DNA from: Aeromonas sp. FDAARGOS 1405
Lineage (GTDB): Bacteria; Pseudomonadota; Gammaproteobacteria; Enterobacterales; Aeromonadaceae
Assembly: GCF_019048265.1 (NCBI RefSeq)
Contig: NZ_CP077311.1
Location: 656,001 to 720,000, forward strand
Length of the DNA stretch: 64,000 nt
Direction of reading: 5' to 3'
The notes beneath the pieces were generated by a model. It was given only the letters and a program-made list of their open reading frames with translations. It had not been told where the DNA came from and did no database searches. How positions within the stretch are numbered: position 1 is the stretch's first letter; every line of letters begins with the position of its first letter. Position numbers and translations under genes: made by a program. Shown here piece by piece: positions 18,181-27,114 of this stretch.

Positions 18181-18762
18181 TTACTCTTCCAGGCTGATAC
18201 CGATATTGGAGACACCATCCTGAGAGGCGAATGCTCTGATGGCCAGGATACGATCGCTGTCGCGCTCATGGGCAACCCGCTTGAGCAACTCGACCTGAAA
18301 CTCCAGCTCGGCCTCCATGTACTCGTGCTCGTAGAGCTCCTCTTCTGTCAGATCCCGCTCCTCCAGCAGCTCGATAAAACCGGCCACAGTGCCAACGGAG
18401 GCATGGCTGGCATCGTTGGCCTCTTCGCCAACCCGGCAGATCACCGAGTTGTAGGCGCAGCCCAGTGCCACACAGGCATCCAGCGCCGGATAGGCGCCGT
18501 AGGATTCAAACTTGCGGGGATCCGGAATATGGGCTTCGAACTCTTCGAGAATGGCTCCCAGATTGACACGTGAGCCCTTGACGGTCAGATAGTTCCACAT
18601 CTGATCCAGCGCGTGCCGGAAGGCATCTGCATTGCCAAAACCGGAAGCCTGGCTGAACAGGGCATAGTTGGGGTACATGCGCTCTGCCAGCGCCAGGGTG
18701 TAGACGGTCTGTTGCCAAGGCTGTAGCTCGGCCAGTCGCTTATAAAACTTGTCACCAAACAC
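18181..18762 (-). CDS. yjaG: YjaG family (DUF416) protein
   Basis: 193-residue cytoplasmic protein of the DUF416 family; function unknown. Family features are LAELQPWQQTVYTLALAERMYPNYALF near the start, YGAYPALDACVALGCAYN in the middle and the C-terminal GVSNIGISLEE. The start is a GTG at 18760-18762, placed where E. coli YjaG begins; its ribosome-binding site is weak. It stands alone between two convergent or divergent neighbours. Confidence 0.87.
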   Translation of the reverse strand: MFGDKFYKRLAELQPWQQTVYTLALAERMYPNYALFSQASGFGNADAFRHALDQMWNYLTVKGSRVNLGAILEEFEAHIPDPRKFESYGAYPALDACVALGCAYNSVICRVGEEANDASHASVGTVAGFIELLEERDLTEEELYEHEYMEAELEFQVELLKRVAHERDSDRILAIRAFASQDGVSNIGISLEE

Positions 18763-18924
18763 TGGAGTCGGATCCTTTGCAAAATGTGGGGCAGATTGTA
18801 GCCCACGAGGGGCGTGGCGAAAACGAAAAAGCGCCCTGGTCGGCTATGTTGCGCTGGCAACTCGGGTAAGATGGGACGAGAGCGGCATCTTGTCGCGCCG
18901 CAAATTCTGATAAGGAACAAGAGT

Positions 18925-19869
18925 ATGAGCCAACGTACCCTTCTTTTGCTCAGCCAGGATAATGCTCACTACGAACGTCTGCTCAAGGCGGCCAACCTCC
19001 CTCATCTGCGCATTCTGCGGGCCGACAACCCGAGCGATGCCGAACAACTTATCGGCGAGGCCCATATTCTGCTGGCAGAGCCAGCCCGCGCCAAGCCACT
19101 GCTGCCCAAAGCCAACAAGCTGAGCTGGTTCCAGTCCACCTATGCCGGGGTCGACGTGCTGCTCGATCCGGACAGTCGTCGCAACTATCAGCTCACCAAC
19201 GTGCGCGGCATCTTCGGCCCGCTGATGAGTGAGTATGTCTTTGGTCATCTGCTCAGTCTGACACGCCAACTTCCTCTCTATCGGGAACAACAAAGACAAC
19301 GACTCTGGCAGAGTCACCCCTATCAGGGGCTCAAAGGGAAAACCATGCTGATCCTGGGTACCGGCAGCATTGGCCAGCATATCGCCCACACCGGCAAACA
19401 TTTTGGTATGAAGGTGCTGGGCATCAGCCGCAGTGGTCGGGAGCGTCCCGGGTTTGACCAGGTTTATCAGCTGCCTGCGCTCAACAAGATGCTGGCGCAG
19501 GCCGATGTCATCGTCAGCGTGCTGCCTGCCACCCGCGATACCCGTCATCTCTTCAATGCCGCCCGCTTCGAACACTGCAAACCGGGCGCCATCCTGTTCA
19601 ACGTCGGTCGTGGCAGCGCTGTACACTCGGGCGATTTGCTCACCGCACTGCGTACCGGCAAGCTGGCAATGGCGGTGCTGGATGTATTCGAGCAGGAGCC
19701 GCTGCCCGCCGACAGTCCACTGTGGGGACAACCCAACCTAATCGTCACCCCCCACAACAGCGCCTACAGCTTTCCAGAGGATGTGGCCCAGATATTTGTA
19801 CGCAACTACATTCGCTTTATCGATGGCCAGCCACTGGATGGCAAGATTGACTTCGACAAGGGTTACTGA
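18925..19869 (+). CDS. D-2-hydroxyacid dehydrogenase
   Basis: NAD(P)H-dependent 2-ketoacid/2-hydroxyacid oxidoreductase of the D-isomer-specific family, 314 residues. The ATG at 18925 follows AAGGAA at good spacing; an upstream in-frame extension is not family-like. The Rossmann motif GTGSIG lies at 145-150 and the catalytic Arg, Glu and His at about R229 (VGRGSA), E258 (EQEPLP) and H277 (TPHNSA). The layout is like GhrA-type glyoxylate/hydroxypyruvate reductases, but the true substrate is unknown. A terminator follows at once. Confidence 0.9.
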   Translation: MSQRTLLLLSQDNAHYERLLKAANLPHLRILRADNPSDAEQLIGEAHILLAEPARAKPLLPKANKLSWFQSTYAGVDVLLDPDSRRNYQLTNVRGIFGPLMSEYVFGHLLSLTRQLPLYREQQRQRLWQSHPYQGLKGKTMLILGTGSIGQHIAHTGKHFGMKVLGISRSGRERPGFDQVYQLPALNKMLAQADVIVSVLPATRDTRHLFNAARFEHCKPGAILFNVGRGSAVHSGDLLTALRTGKLAMAVLDVFEQEPLPADSPLWGQPNLIVTPHNSAYSFPEDVAQIFVRNYIRFIDGQPLDGKIDFDKGY

Positions 19870-19878
19870 CGCATGCAA

Positions 19879-19909
19879 AAAAGGCCCCGCCAGTCTGGCG
19901 GGGCCTTTT
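19879..19909. terminator. Bidirectional terminator, dehydrogenase / mepM
   Basis: AAAAGGCCCCGCCA, three-base loop, TGGCGGGGCCTTTT: a 14-bp perfect stem with A- and T-tracts. Confidence 0.9.
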
Positions 19910-19933
19910 CATTTCAGCTAGTGGCTACAGCGA

Positions 19934-21271
19934 TTAGCCGGCGGCCAGCTCCTTGCGGTAGCTCTTCACCTTGGCCAGGAACTGGCGACGCTCCTTGCCA
20001 CTGAGCGGTTCAGCCATCGGCAGCTTGGCGGTCATGGCATTAACCGGACGGTTGTTGATCCGCAGTTCGTAATGCAAGTGAGCACCAGTCGAGCGACCGG
20101 TGTTGCCGGAAAGGCCGATCTTGTCGCCCATCTTCACCCGCTGACCGGTTTTGACCAGCAACTTGCTCAGGTGCAGATAACGGGTAGAGAGGGTTCGACC
20201 GTGCTTGATTACGATATAGGTACCCGCCAGCGGGTGGCTGGTCGCCTTCTGGACCACACCGTCACCCGTGGCCAGTACCGGGGTACCCACCGGAACGGCA
20301 AAGTCGGTCCCCTCGTGGGGACGGATAGCACCAGTCACAGGATGCTTGCGAGCGGGGTTGAAGTTTGAGCTGATCCGGTAACGACTGTGGGTCGGATAAC
20401 GGCGGAAACCGCGCTCCAGGCTGTTGCCCTGACCATCGTAATAGTTGCCATCATCGGAGAGCCAGGCCGACACCGTCTTGCCCTGACTGATCATTTCCAC
20501 ACCCAGCAGCTGGCTGTTACCGGTGCTCTTGCCCTCGACCGTCTCCTGGCGTACCAAAACCTTGAATTTATCGCCCTTTTTCAGATCCTGAGCAAAGTTC
20601 ATCCGCCACTGGAACAGGTTGGCAATCTTCTGGATATGAGTGGCAGGAATGCCTGCATTGCGGGCACTGACATAGAAACTGCCGTTGATCACGCCATTGT
20701 AACGCTGCGGCTGCCACTCGACCTTCTCGTTGATCATGGAGGCAGTATAAGCATCGTCACTGCGCGACATCACCAGCGTCTGCTTGATGTTCAAGCGGAT
20801 CTTGAGTTGTTGCAGAATGTTGTCCTGATCGATCAGCAGCTCTATGGTCTGGCCCGGTTTCAATCTGGCCAGATAGTTCTTGCTGTCCGCATCAAGTACT
20901 TTGTAGAGAGTAGTGGTAGAGAGTCCCAGATTGTTAAAAATGGCGGTCAGGTTCTCACCATTACGCACTCGGTAATCCTGCCACTGCGGTGCGGTATCAA
21001 CAGGGATATCGTCCTCTGCCGCACTCTGATCAACCAGTTCGTGGTCGGGGATTTCGTTAAAATCGGTGTTGTTTTCGTTGGTTGCTGTACCGGCGGTATC
21101 AATGGGCAACTCAAGGCGAAGAGGCCGCTCCAGGATATCCCCCGGCGCTGGCAGCAATGCCACTGCTGACAGGGTCATGGCCGTCAGCATCAGCATGGCG
21201 TAAAAATGTTTGCGGGGAACCGGTGGTTCCCAATTGGCAGCCTGTGCTACCAAGGGACGGAGACGTTTCAT
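19934..21271 (-). CDS. mepM: Murein DD-endopeptidase MepM-like (M23)
   Basis: Periplasmic zinc peptidase that cuts peptide cross-links in peptidoglycan, needed in E. coli for wall expansion. The 445 residues have one N-terminal membrane anchor (about 22-42), an OapA/LysM-like domain (DYRVRNGENLTAIFNNLGLS, about 100-160), a middle domain and the M23 domain with the zinc ligands in HEGTDFAVPVGTP (H-x3-D) and HLHYELRINNRPVNA (HxH). Its position near znuACB is shared with enteric bacteria, although here three genes intervene. Confidence 0.93.
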   Translation of the reverse strand: MKRLRPLVAQAANWEPPVPRKHFYAMLMLTAMTLSAVALLPAPGDILERPLRLELPIDTAGTATNENNTDFNEIPDHELVDQSAAEDDIPVDTAPQWQDYRVRNGENLTAIFNNLGLSTTTLYKVLDADSKNYLARLKPGQTIELLIDQDNILQQLKIRLNIKQTLVMSRSDDAYTASMINEKVEWQPQRYNGVINGSFYVSARNAGIPATHIQKIANLFQWRMNFAQDLKKGDKFKVLVRQETVEGKSTGNSQLLGVEMISQGKTVSAWLSDDGNYYDGQGNSLERGFRRYPTHSRYRISSNFNPARKHPVTGAIRPHEGTDFAVPVGTPVLATGDGVVQKATSHPLAGTYIVIKHGRTLSTRYLHLSKLLVKTGQRVKMGDKIGLSGNTGRSTGAHLHYELRINNRPVNAMTAKLPMAEPLSGKERRQFLAKVKSYRKELAAG

Positions 21272-21530
21272 CCGCTATCCTGTATTTAGATCCAAGAGAG
21301 AGTATTGCGATGTCAGTTGTGACAAAACCGTATAAAACTGTTTTTTGGACAAAACAAATTACAAATAGTTCATCACAATCTGCATGAACCTCACATTTTA
21401 TGCATAACACGCCCTGATGGGCAGAAATGATCGCCTTTTTTAACTATTTTTTCCTATTTTTAAGAGCCGGGTCGGACTCGATTCGGCATTAAAAATTCAA
21501 ATGTTGCGATAATTTTTCCATGGAGTGGAT

Positions 21531-22829
21531 ATGACGTTATCAAAACTGTTGCGCTGGATAATCCTTGTACTGTTCCTGATTGGTGCAGTTATGTTGTTCG
21601 TTCTTGAAGTCTCCACGGTCCGCCAGTCAATCCTTGATCAGATGTCGGCCAATCTGGAGACCGCCATCACAGCCCTTGGACTGGTACTTCAAGGCACCCT
21701 GCTCAATGATGATCAGGTGCTGGCCGAAACCATTGTCAATGCCATGTTTGACGGCGGCTTCGTCAGCTCGGTTATTCTGGTTGATCCGGATGGCCAATTG
21801 CTGTTTCAGAAGGTATTCCACTCTACCCAGCAAAATGTCCCTGGCTGGCTCCCTTCTGTTATCGGCATGCCACCCGTCAAAATTGAGCAAGAGTTGACAG
21901 ATGGCTGGCGCATGCTGGGCACTCTGACCCTTGAGGGGCATAGCGGCTACGCCTATCAGCACCTGTGGAATGCCATCAGTCGCACCGGTCTGGCGCTGTT
22001 GGCGGGCCTCGTCGTATTTACCCTGATCATCTCCCTGGTGTGCAAACGCCTGCTGCAGCCCCTGGAGCAGATCAACCTGCAGCTGATCCGTATCCGCAAA
22101 CACCAGTTCAACAGCACCCTGCCCACTCCCTGGTTGCAAGACCTCAAAGAAGTGGCACTTTCCATCAACCAATTGGTTTCCGAACGCAAACGGGATCTGC
22201 TGCAACAACGACTCAAAATCACCCAGCTGGGAAAACAGCTGCCACTGACGCCCCCACAGCCGCTGCAAGGAGTGAGCCCACTGCCGGAAGGCGGGCAACT
22301 GCAAAAATTTGTCTCCACACAAGGGGAGATCGCGCTCTATCAGCGTTTCTTGCCCAGTCAGCCCCTCGGAGCCGACAGCGATCTCGCGACCATCCATAGC
22401 ACCCTGGAGTTATGGCAGCGCTCCCATATAGAGGGGATCTTGCTGCCCCTCTCCCTGCTCAATCACCCGCAATGGTCCGAAATCGCCCCTCTGCTAAGCC
22501 AGGGGCGAGGAAAAACACTGGATTGGCGCTGGGATGTAGCCACATTCCCCGCCCACGGCCAGTCTACCTTGGCTGCGTTGCAGGAACAGGGGTGTGAGCT
22601 CGCCTTCAGCGCCATTCCCCTCAATGCGGATACCTTCAATCAACTTGACCCGCTCAATCCCATTTTTATCAGCTGCCAGCTGACCGATGCACCGCTCTAC
22701 TGGAATCTGCTCTCCCAGACCATGCATGCCGCCGGTTATACCCTGCTGGCAGAATCGGGAGAGTGTCGCGACATCGACAAACTGCGGACCTGGGGTATCG
22801 ATGGTTATGCCAAGGAGACGCAATCATGA
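21531..22829 (+). CDS. LapD-like inner-membrane receptor lacking a GGDEF domain
   Basis: 432 residues. One transmembrane helix (about 9-27) precedes a periplasmic LapD/MoxY-type output domain (30-150: VSTVRQSILDQMSANLETA, VNAMFDGGFVSSVILVDPDG, a WLPSVIGM segment near 106 and LTDGWRMLGTL), then a second helix (152-172) and a HAMP-like segment (RLLQPLEQINLQLIRIRKHQF). LapD normally continues with GGDEF and EAL domains to about 640 residues; here no GGDEF is seen, and residues 265-428 resemble only a degenerate EAL fold, ending LLAESGECRDIDKLRTWGID. The catalytic EAL residues are missing. The start is ATG 21531 after GGAGTGG. It overlaps the next gene by 4 bp (ATGA). LapD sequesters the protease LapG when c-di-GMP is bound; lapG lies 0.9 kb away. 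Confidence 0.82.
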   Translation: MTLSKLLRWIILVLFLIGAVMLFVLEVSTVRQSILDQMSANLETAITALGLVLQGTLLNDDQVLAETIVNAMFDGGFVSSVILVDPDGQLLFQKVFHSTQQNVPGWLPSVIGMPPVKIEQELTDGWRMLGTLTLEGHSGYAYQHLWNAISRTGLALLAGLVVFTLIISLVCKRLLQPLEQINLQLIRIRKHQFNSTLPTPWLQDLKEVALSINQLVSERKRDLLQQRLKITQLGKQLPLTPPQPLQGVSPLPEGGQLQKFVSTQGEIALYQRFLPSQPLGADSDLATIHSTLELWQRSHIEGILLPLSLLNHPQWSEIAPLLSQGRGKTLDWRWDVATFPAHGQSTLAALQEQGCELAFSAIPLNADTFNQLDPLNPIFISCQLTDAPLYWNLLSQTMHAAGYTLLAESGECRDIDKLRTWGIDGYAKETQS

Positions 22830-23767
22830 AGAAGCTCGCCATGCTGTTGCCCCTGCTGTGGCAACCCTGCCTGATGGCTGAAACCGTCACTATCGCCACC
22901 GGGGGTGAGCAGGGGATTTATCACCAGATAACCAAAGAATTTTGCCGTCTGGCTCATGAGGTCGACGAGCAACTTGCGTGCAAACTGCAGAGCTCATCGG
23001 GTTCAATAGAAAACCTGAAGCGACTGAAGAGTGGCGAGTCCTCCTACGCCATGGTGCAGTCAGACTGGCTGTATCAGGCAAGCAAGGGCTTGGGCCCTTT
23101 TGCCACGCAGCCGCAACCTGAGCTGCGCGCACTATTTGCCACCCATGCAGAGCCCTTCACCATAGTGATACGTGCCGATGGAGATATCACGTCACTGGAA
23201 CAGCTCAAGCTCGCCCCCATCGATATGGGGTTGAAAAACTCGGGTACCCGCCAGACGGCGCTGGCCCTGTTCAACATCTTGGGAGCGAAAGAACAGGATC
23301 TCGATCTGAAGAGCATGGCCAACCTGCCGGATGCGCTCTGTAGCAAGCAGATCGATGCATTTGCACTGGTGATGGGACACCCTAACCGGATTGTGCTCGA
23401 CACCGCCAAACGTTGCGCGGTCAGTTTCCTCCCCGTCGATGGGGCCACCCGGGATCAGCTACTCAAGGGTGTCAAATATTACCAACGCAGTCAGGTGCCT
23501 GCCCGCATCTACCCCGGCAATCTGAAGGCGACGCCCACCTTTGCTATTGCCGCCACCCTGGTTACCAATGCCACCATGCCGGAAGAGTCTGTCTATCGCC
23601 TGACCAAGGCCATGCTGACCCAGCAAACCAAATTCAATGAGCAAACTTATGGCTACGCCAATATGTTTCACCGGGCACGCAATAAAACCGGCCCTGTGCT
23701 GAGCATTGAACAGCATCCGGGCGCGGCGAAATATTTCGATGAGTTGAAGGCGGCGGGCAAGCTATAG
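22826..23767 (+). CDS. TAXI-type TRAP solute-binding protein
   Basis: 313-residue periplasmic binding protein of the TAXI family. The signal peptide MKKLAMLLPLLWQPCLMA is followed by the family's nucleating motif VTIATGGEQGIYHQITKEFC, then SSGSIENLKRLKSGESSYAMVQSDW and IDMGLKNSGTRQTALALF. TAXI proteins usually feed a DctQM membrane pair; none is in this window, so this one is an orphan. It is translationally coupled to the LapD-like receptor by an ATGA overlap with AAGGAG upstream, which suggests a sensing role in the periplasm rather than transport. Its stop codon interlocks with that of lapG on the other strand. Confidence 0.88.
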   Translation: MKKLAMLLPLLWQPCLMAETVTIATGGEQGIYHQITKEFCRLAHEVDEQLACKLQSSSGSIENLKRLKSGESSYAMVQSDWLYQASKGLGPFATQPQPELRALFATHAEPFTIVIRADGDITSLEQLKLAPIDMGLKNSGTRQTALALFNILGAKEQDLDLKSMANLPDALCSKQIDAFALVMGHPNRIVLDTAKRCAVSFLPVDGATRDQLLKGVKYYQRSQVPARIYPGNLKATPTFAIAATLVTNATMPEESVYRLTKAMLTQQTKFNEQTYGYANMFHRARNKTGPVLSIEQHPGAAKYFDELKAAGKL

Positions 23768-24436
23768 CTGACGACGAGGAGAGCGCAGTTGCTCGCTGGA
23801 GAAACGGGTCTTCATCGATGTCCACTGCGCCAGCCGATCGGCACTCCCCGCCAGCGTCCCTTCCCGCCGTGACTTCATGATCCAGATGCTTTTGGCATCG
23901 AAACTGTAAACGGGAATGAGATCGGTACGCTTGCTACCCGGCAGGATCCGGCTGTTGATGTTGTCGAGCACCAGTGGATCAGCCTTGGGTGTCGGGAAGT
24001 AGAGCGTCACCATGTGGAACTGGTTGTAACGCACCGCCTTGACGTAGGCTAACCGCAGCTTCTTCTCATCCACCCCCAGCTCCATCAGGGTGTAGTACTT
24101 GGAGATGCTGTAATCCTCGCAATCCCCACCCCGGGCACCGATGAACTCCAGCGGATTGGCCCAGTAATCCTCATCTCCCCACAGCTTGGGGTCTTCACTG
24201 TAGGTGAGATTGTTGAAGTAGTTGTTCACCAGCTCGATCTTCTGCTGATCCGTGGTTCCCGCTCTGGGAGTGAGCAGACGAGAGAATGCCTCGGCCCGCT
24301 GGATGGCGCGGCCACCGTACACCTCCTGCAGTTTGGCCCGCAGATCGGGGCTGGCAATATATTCGGAAAGGCGCGAAGCCTGCACACTGGCGCAACATAG
24401 CGCCAGTGTGCAGGCCGGGATCAACAACCATTTCAT
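23762..24436 (-). CDS. lapG: LapG-type periplasmic cysteine protease
   Basis: Bacterial transglutaminase-like cysteine protease of 224 residues. In Pseudomonas LapG cuts large surface adhesins (LapA type) near their N-terminus and releases the biofilm; LapD holds it inactive. The signal peptide is MKWLLIPACTLALCCASVQA. The catalytic triad is Cys106 (GGDCEDYS), His141 (NQFHMVTLYF) and Asp158 (LVLDNIN), with spacings of 35 and 17 as in known LapG proteins, and Asp105 and Glu107 are the residues that bind calcium in the family. The ATG at 24434-24436 has GGAG 8 nt upstream. It converges on the TAXI gene with a 6-bp overlap of stop codons. Confidence 0.9.
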   Translation of the reverse strand: MKWLLIPACTLALCCASVQASRLSEYIASPDLRAKLQEVYGGRAIQRAEAFSRLLTPRAGTTDQQKIELVNNYFNNLTYSEDPKLWGDEDYWANPLEFIGARGGDCEDYSISKYYTLMELGVDEKKLRLAYVKAVRYNQFHMVTLYFPTPKADPLVLDNINSRILPGSKRTDLIPVYSFDAKSIWIMKSRREGTLAGSADRLAQWTSMKTRFSSEQLRSPRRQL

Positions 24437-24503
24437 ACCGGACACTCCATGTCAGATGCTGGAGGTCAGTATAGTCCGTCCGGATGAGAGACTCAGCCGC
24501 TAA

Positions 24504-25436
24504 TCAGCGACATTGGGCAAATGCGTCTGCCAGTTGTTGCATGAATTGGGGATAACCATCCGGGCCGAGCGGCACCTGTTCACCCACCTCATCAAGCAAC
24601 AGCACCTTGGCGCCAGTATTGCGTGCCACCGATTCGATCACTGCCGGTGAAAATTGCGGCTCGGCATAAATGCAGCTCGCCTGCTTCTCTTCCAGTGCCT
24701 TGCGGATATCCACCAGGGTCTTGGCGCCCGGGCGACGCTCAGGGCTCACGGTAAAGTGACCCTTTGAACTCATGCCGTAGTGGCGCTCCCAGTAGCCATA
24801 CGCCTCGTGGAAGACAAAGTACCCCTTCTCATTCACCGCCTTCATTTGGCCAGCAATCACCTTGTCTTTGGCATCCACCTTGGTATCAAATGCCGCGAGG
24901 TTGGCGTCATAGCGAGCCTGATTGACCGGATCCAGCTTGCCCAATTCACTTGCGATCGCCTTGGCAATCACTTTGGCCTGCGTCGGGCCAAGCCAGATAT
25001 GGGGATCGACCCCTTCGTGATGATGTCCTTCATGCCCTTCATCATGGTCACCGTGCTCGTGGGCGGCATGATCGTGATCATCATGGTCATGGGAGTCATG
25101 ACTATCCTGAGTCGCGTAGTTGAACAGCGGCATTCCCTCAACCTGAGTCAGGGCCAAAGCATGGGAATGATTGGCCAGCGGCTTGGCCATAAACCCTTCC
25201 AGCTCGGGGCCAACCCACACCACCAGCCCAGCACTGTTGATGCTGCGAATATCGGACGGACGCAGGGAGAAATCGTGGGGAGAGGCACCGGTCGGCAGCA
25301 ATACCTTGGGCTCGCTCACCCCGTCAGTGATCGCCGCAGCGATGAAGCCAAGGGGCTTGATGGTGGTCAGTACCTCAATGGCACGAACAGGCAAAGTCAC
25401 CGCCAGCAGGGCAGTGAAAAGCGCAATAATTCTCAT
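24504..25436 (-). CDS. znuA: High-affinity zinc-binding periplasmic protein
   Basis: Cluster A-I solute-binding protein that delivers Zn(II) to ZnuBC. The 310 residues have a signal peptide ending PVRA, the metal ligands in ASPHDFSLRPSD and VDPHIWLGP and a third His in FVFHEAYGYWERHYG, and a long His/Asp-rich loop (about 112-142) characteristic of ZnuA rather than manganese binders. A cysteine pair (ASCIYAE and the C-terminal QCR) fits the conserved disulfide. It is divergent from znuCB across two Zur boxes. Confidence 0.96.
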   Translation of the reverse strand: MRIIALFTALLAVTLPVRAIEVLTTIKPLGFIAAAITDGVSEPKVLLPTGASPHDFSLRPSDIRSINSAGLVVWVGPELEGFMAKPLANHSHALALTQVEGMPLFNYATQDSHDSHDHDDHDHAAHEHGDHDEGHEGHHHEGVDPHIWLGPTQAKVIAKAIASELGKLDPVNQARYDANLAAFDTKVDAKDKVIAGQMKAVNEKGYFVFHEAYGYWERHYGMSSKGHFTVSPERRPGAKTLVDIRKALEEKQASCIYAEPQFSPAVIESVARNTGAKVLLLDEVGEQVPLGPDGYPQFMQQLADAFAQCR

Positions 25437-25463
25437 TGGTGAATCTCGTCAGGGGATGAGTAT

Positions 25464-25476
25464 GTGATAATATAAC
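25464..25476. promoter_or_regulatory. Zur box 1 (one mismatch)
   Basis: GTGATAATATAAC differs at one position from the Zur core GTTATANTATAAC. It lies 27 bp from the znuA start, 24 bp centre to centre from box 2, so zinc-loaded Zur should repress both arms. Confidence 0.8.
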
Positions 25477-25487
25477 AGCCGCTTTTT

Positions 25488-25500
25488 GTTATATTATAAC
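25488..25500. promoter_or_regulatory. Zur box 2 (perfect core)
   Basis: GTTATATTATAAC is an exact match to the palindromic Zur core GTTATANTATAAC, 29 bp upstream of the znuC start. Confidence 0.92.
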
Positions 25501-25529
25501 TCTCACTGGCTGTAAACCCCGGAGTTGTC

Positions 25530-26306
25530 ATGAGCCAACTGGTAGAGCTGAAAGAGGTCTCTCTCTCGTTTGATGGACGCTCTGTGCTCGACAAGGTCTC
25601 CTTTACCCTCAATAAAGGCAAAATCACCACGCTCGTCGGCCCCAACGGGGCGGGCAAGAGCACCCTGAGCAAGCTGGTGCTGGGTCTGCTCACGCCGGAT
25701 TCGGGCAAGATCACCCGCAGCCGCGATCTGAGAGTCGGCTATGTGCCCCAGCGCCTCTATCTGGATCCCACCCTGCCGCTGACGGTGCGCCGCTTCTTGC
25801 AACTGGGCAAAAACAGCCGCCTCTCCATCGAGGAGGCGCTGACCCGGGTGGGCGCAGAAGGATTACTTGAGAACCGGATGCAGAAGCTCTCCGGAGGCGA
25901 GATGCAGCGGGTGCTGCTGGCTCGCGCCCTGCTGGTCAAGCCCGAGCTGCTGGTGCTGGATGAGCCAGTGCAAGGGGTCGATATCACCGGCCAGATCGAG
26001 CTCTACGCCCTGATCGGCCAGCTCGCCGCCGAATTCAATTGCGCCGTGCTGATGGTCTCCCACGACCTACATCTGGTGATGGCCAGCACCCACGAGGTGA
26101 TCTGCCTCAATCGCCACGTCTGCTGTCATGGCGAGCCGGAAAGCGTGGCCCGCCATCCCGAATTTGCCCGCCTGTTCGGGCGCCCGGAGCAGGAGGTGCT
26201 GGCGGTCTATACCCACCATCACCACTGCGACGGCGAACACCATCATCATGAACCGCAGGCCCCCGTCATCCGCCTGCCTTCTCGCAACAACGCTCACAGT
26301 AAATAG
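25530..26306 (+). CDS. znuC: Zinc ABC transporter ATP-binding protein
   Basis: ATPase of the ZnuABC importer, 258 residues. Walker A is GPNGAGKST (about 37-45), the Q-loop YVPQRL, signature LSGGEMQRV, Walker [13 protein letters not shown] and the switch His in VSHDLH. The C-terminal tail is rich in histidine ([13 protein letters not shown]), typical of ZnuC. GGAG precedes the ATG. znuB follows after 21 bp. Confidence 0.97.
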   Translation: MSQLVELKEVSLSFDGRSVLDKVSFTLNKGKITTLVGPNGAGKSTLSKLVLGLLTPDSGKITRSRDLRVGYVPQRLYLDPTLPLTVRRFLQLGKNSRLSIEEALTRVGAEGLLENRMQKLSGGEMQRVLLARALLVKPELLVLDEPVQGVDITGQIELYALIGQLAAEFNCAVLMVSHDLHLVMASTHEVICLNRHVCCHGEPESVARHPEFARLFGRPEQEVLAVYTHHHHCDGEHHHHEPQAPVIRLPSRNNAHSK

Positions 26307-26327
26307 CGCAAGCAACAGGACATTCAA

Positions 26328-27107
26328 GTGGACAGCTTTCTGTTATACGCCCTCGCGGCCGGTCTCGGCATTGCCCTGCTGGCCGGCCCCCTAGGTAGCT
26401 TCGTGGTATGGCGCAAGATGGCCTACTTTGGCGACACCCTCTCCCACGCCTGCCTGTTCGGCATCGCGCTGGGCATTCTGCTGCAGGTCGATCTCACCCT
26501 GGCGGTAGTGGTCTGCTGCCTCGCCATGGCAATGCTATTGGTGATCATGAGTCGCAACCAGCAGGTGGCGACCGATACCCTGCTCGGCATTCTGGCCCAC
26601 AGCGCCCTGTCTCTCGGTCTGGTTACCTTGAGTTTTATGGATAACGTGCGGGTGGATCTGATGGCCTACCTGTTCGGCGACCTGCTCTCGGTACAACCGA
26701 TGGACCTGCTCTGGATCTACGGCGGTGGCGCGCTGGTGCTGCTCACCCTGTGGCGACTTTGGGATCCCCTGCTCTCCATGACCATCTCGGAAGAGCTGGC
26801 GCGGGTCGAGGGGATCCGGGTCGACGTGTTGCGCTGCGTGCTGATGCTGCTGATCGGGCTGGTGATCGCCGTAGCGATGAAGTTTGTCGGGGCGCTGATC
26901 ATCACCTCCCTGCTGATCATCCCTGCCGCTACCGCCCGCCGCTTTAGCCAGACACCGGAGCAGATGGCCGGCTTTGCCGCGCTGATTGGCTGTCTCGCCG
27001 TGCTGGGTGGATTGACCCTCTCCTGGTATCAAGATACTCCGGCAGGCCCCTCTGTCGTCGTCTGCGCCACCAGCCTGTTTGTCCTAAGCCAGTTCAAGAA
27101 AGCTTGA
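26328..27107 (+). CDS. znuB: Zinc ABC transporter permease
   Basis: Inner-membrane permease of the ABC-3 family, 259 residues with about eight hydrophobic segments. Family features are [22 protein letters not shown] near the start and [19 protein letters not shown]. The start is a GTG at 26328 ([14 protein letters not shown]), with AGGA 7 nt upstream. It completes the ZnuABC system with the divergent znuA. Confidence 0.97.
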   Translation: MDSFLLYALAAGLGIALLAGPLGSFVVWRKMAYFGDTLSHACLFGIALGILLQVDLTLAVVVCCLAMAMLLVIMSRNQQVATDTLLGILAHSALSLGLVTLSFMDNVRVDLMAYLFGDLLSVQPMDLLWIYGGGALVLLTLWRLWDPLLSMTISEELARVEGIRVDVLRCVLMLLIGLVIAVAMKFVGALIITSLLIIPAATARRFSQTPEQMAGFAALIGCLAVLGGLTLSWYQDTPAGPSVVVCATSLFVLSQFKKA

Positions 27108-27114
27108 TGCCGCG

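Noticed and set aside
25000..25130. Possible tandem repeat in the GATCATGGTC-rich stretch
   Set aside because: It is only the coding sequence of the His/Asp-rich metal loop of ZnuA.
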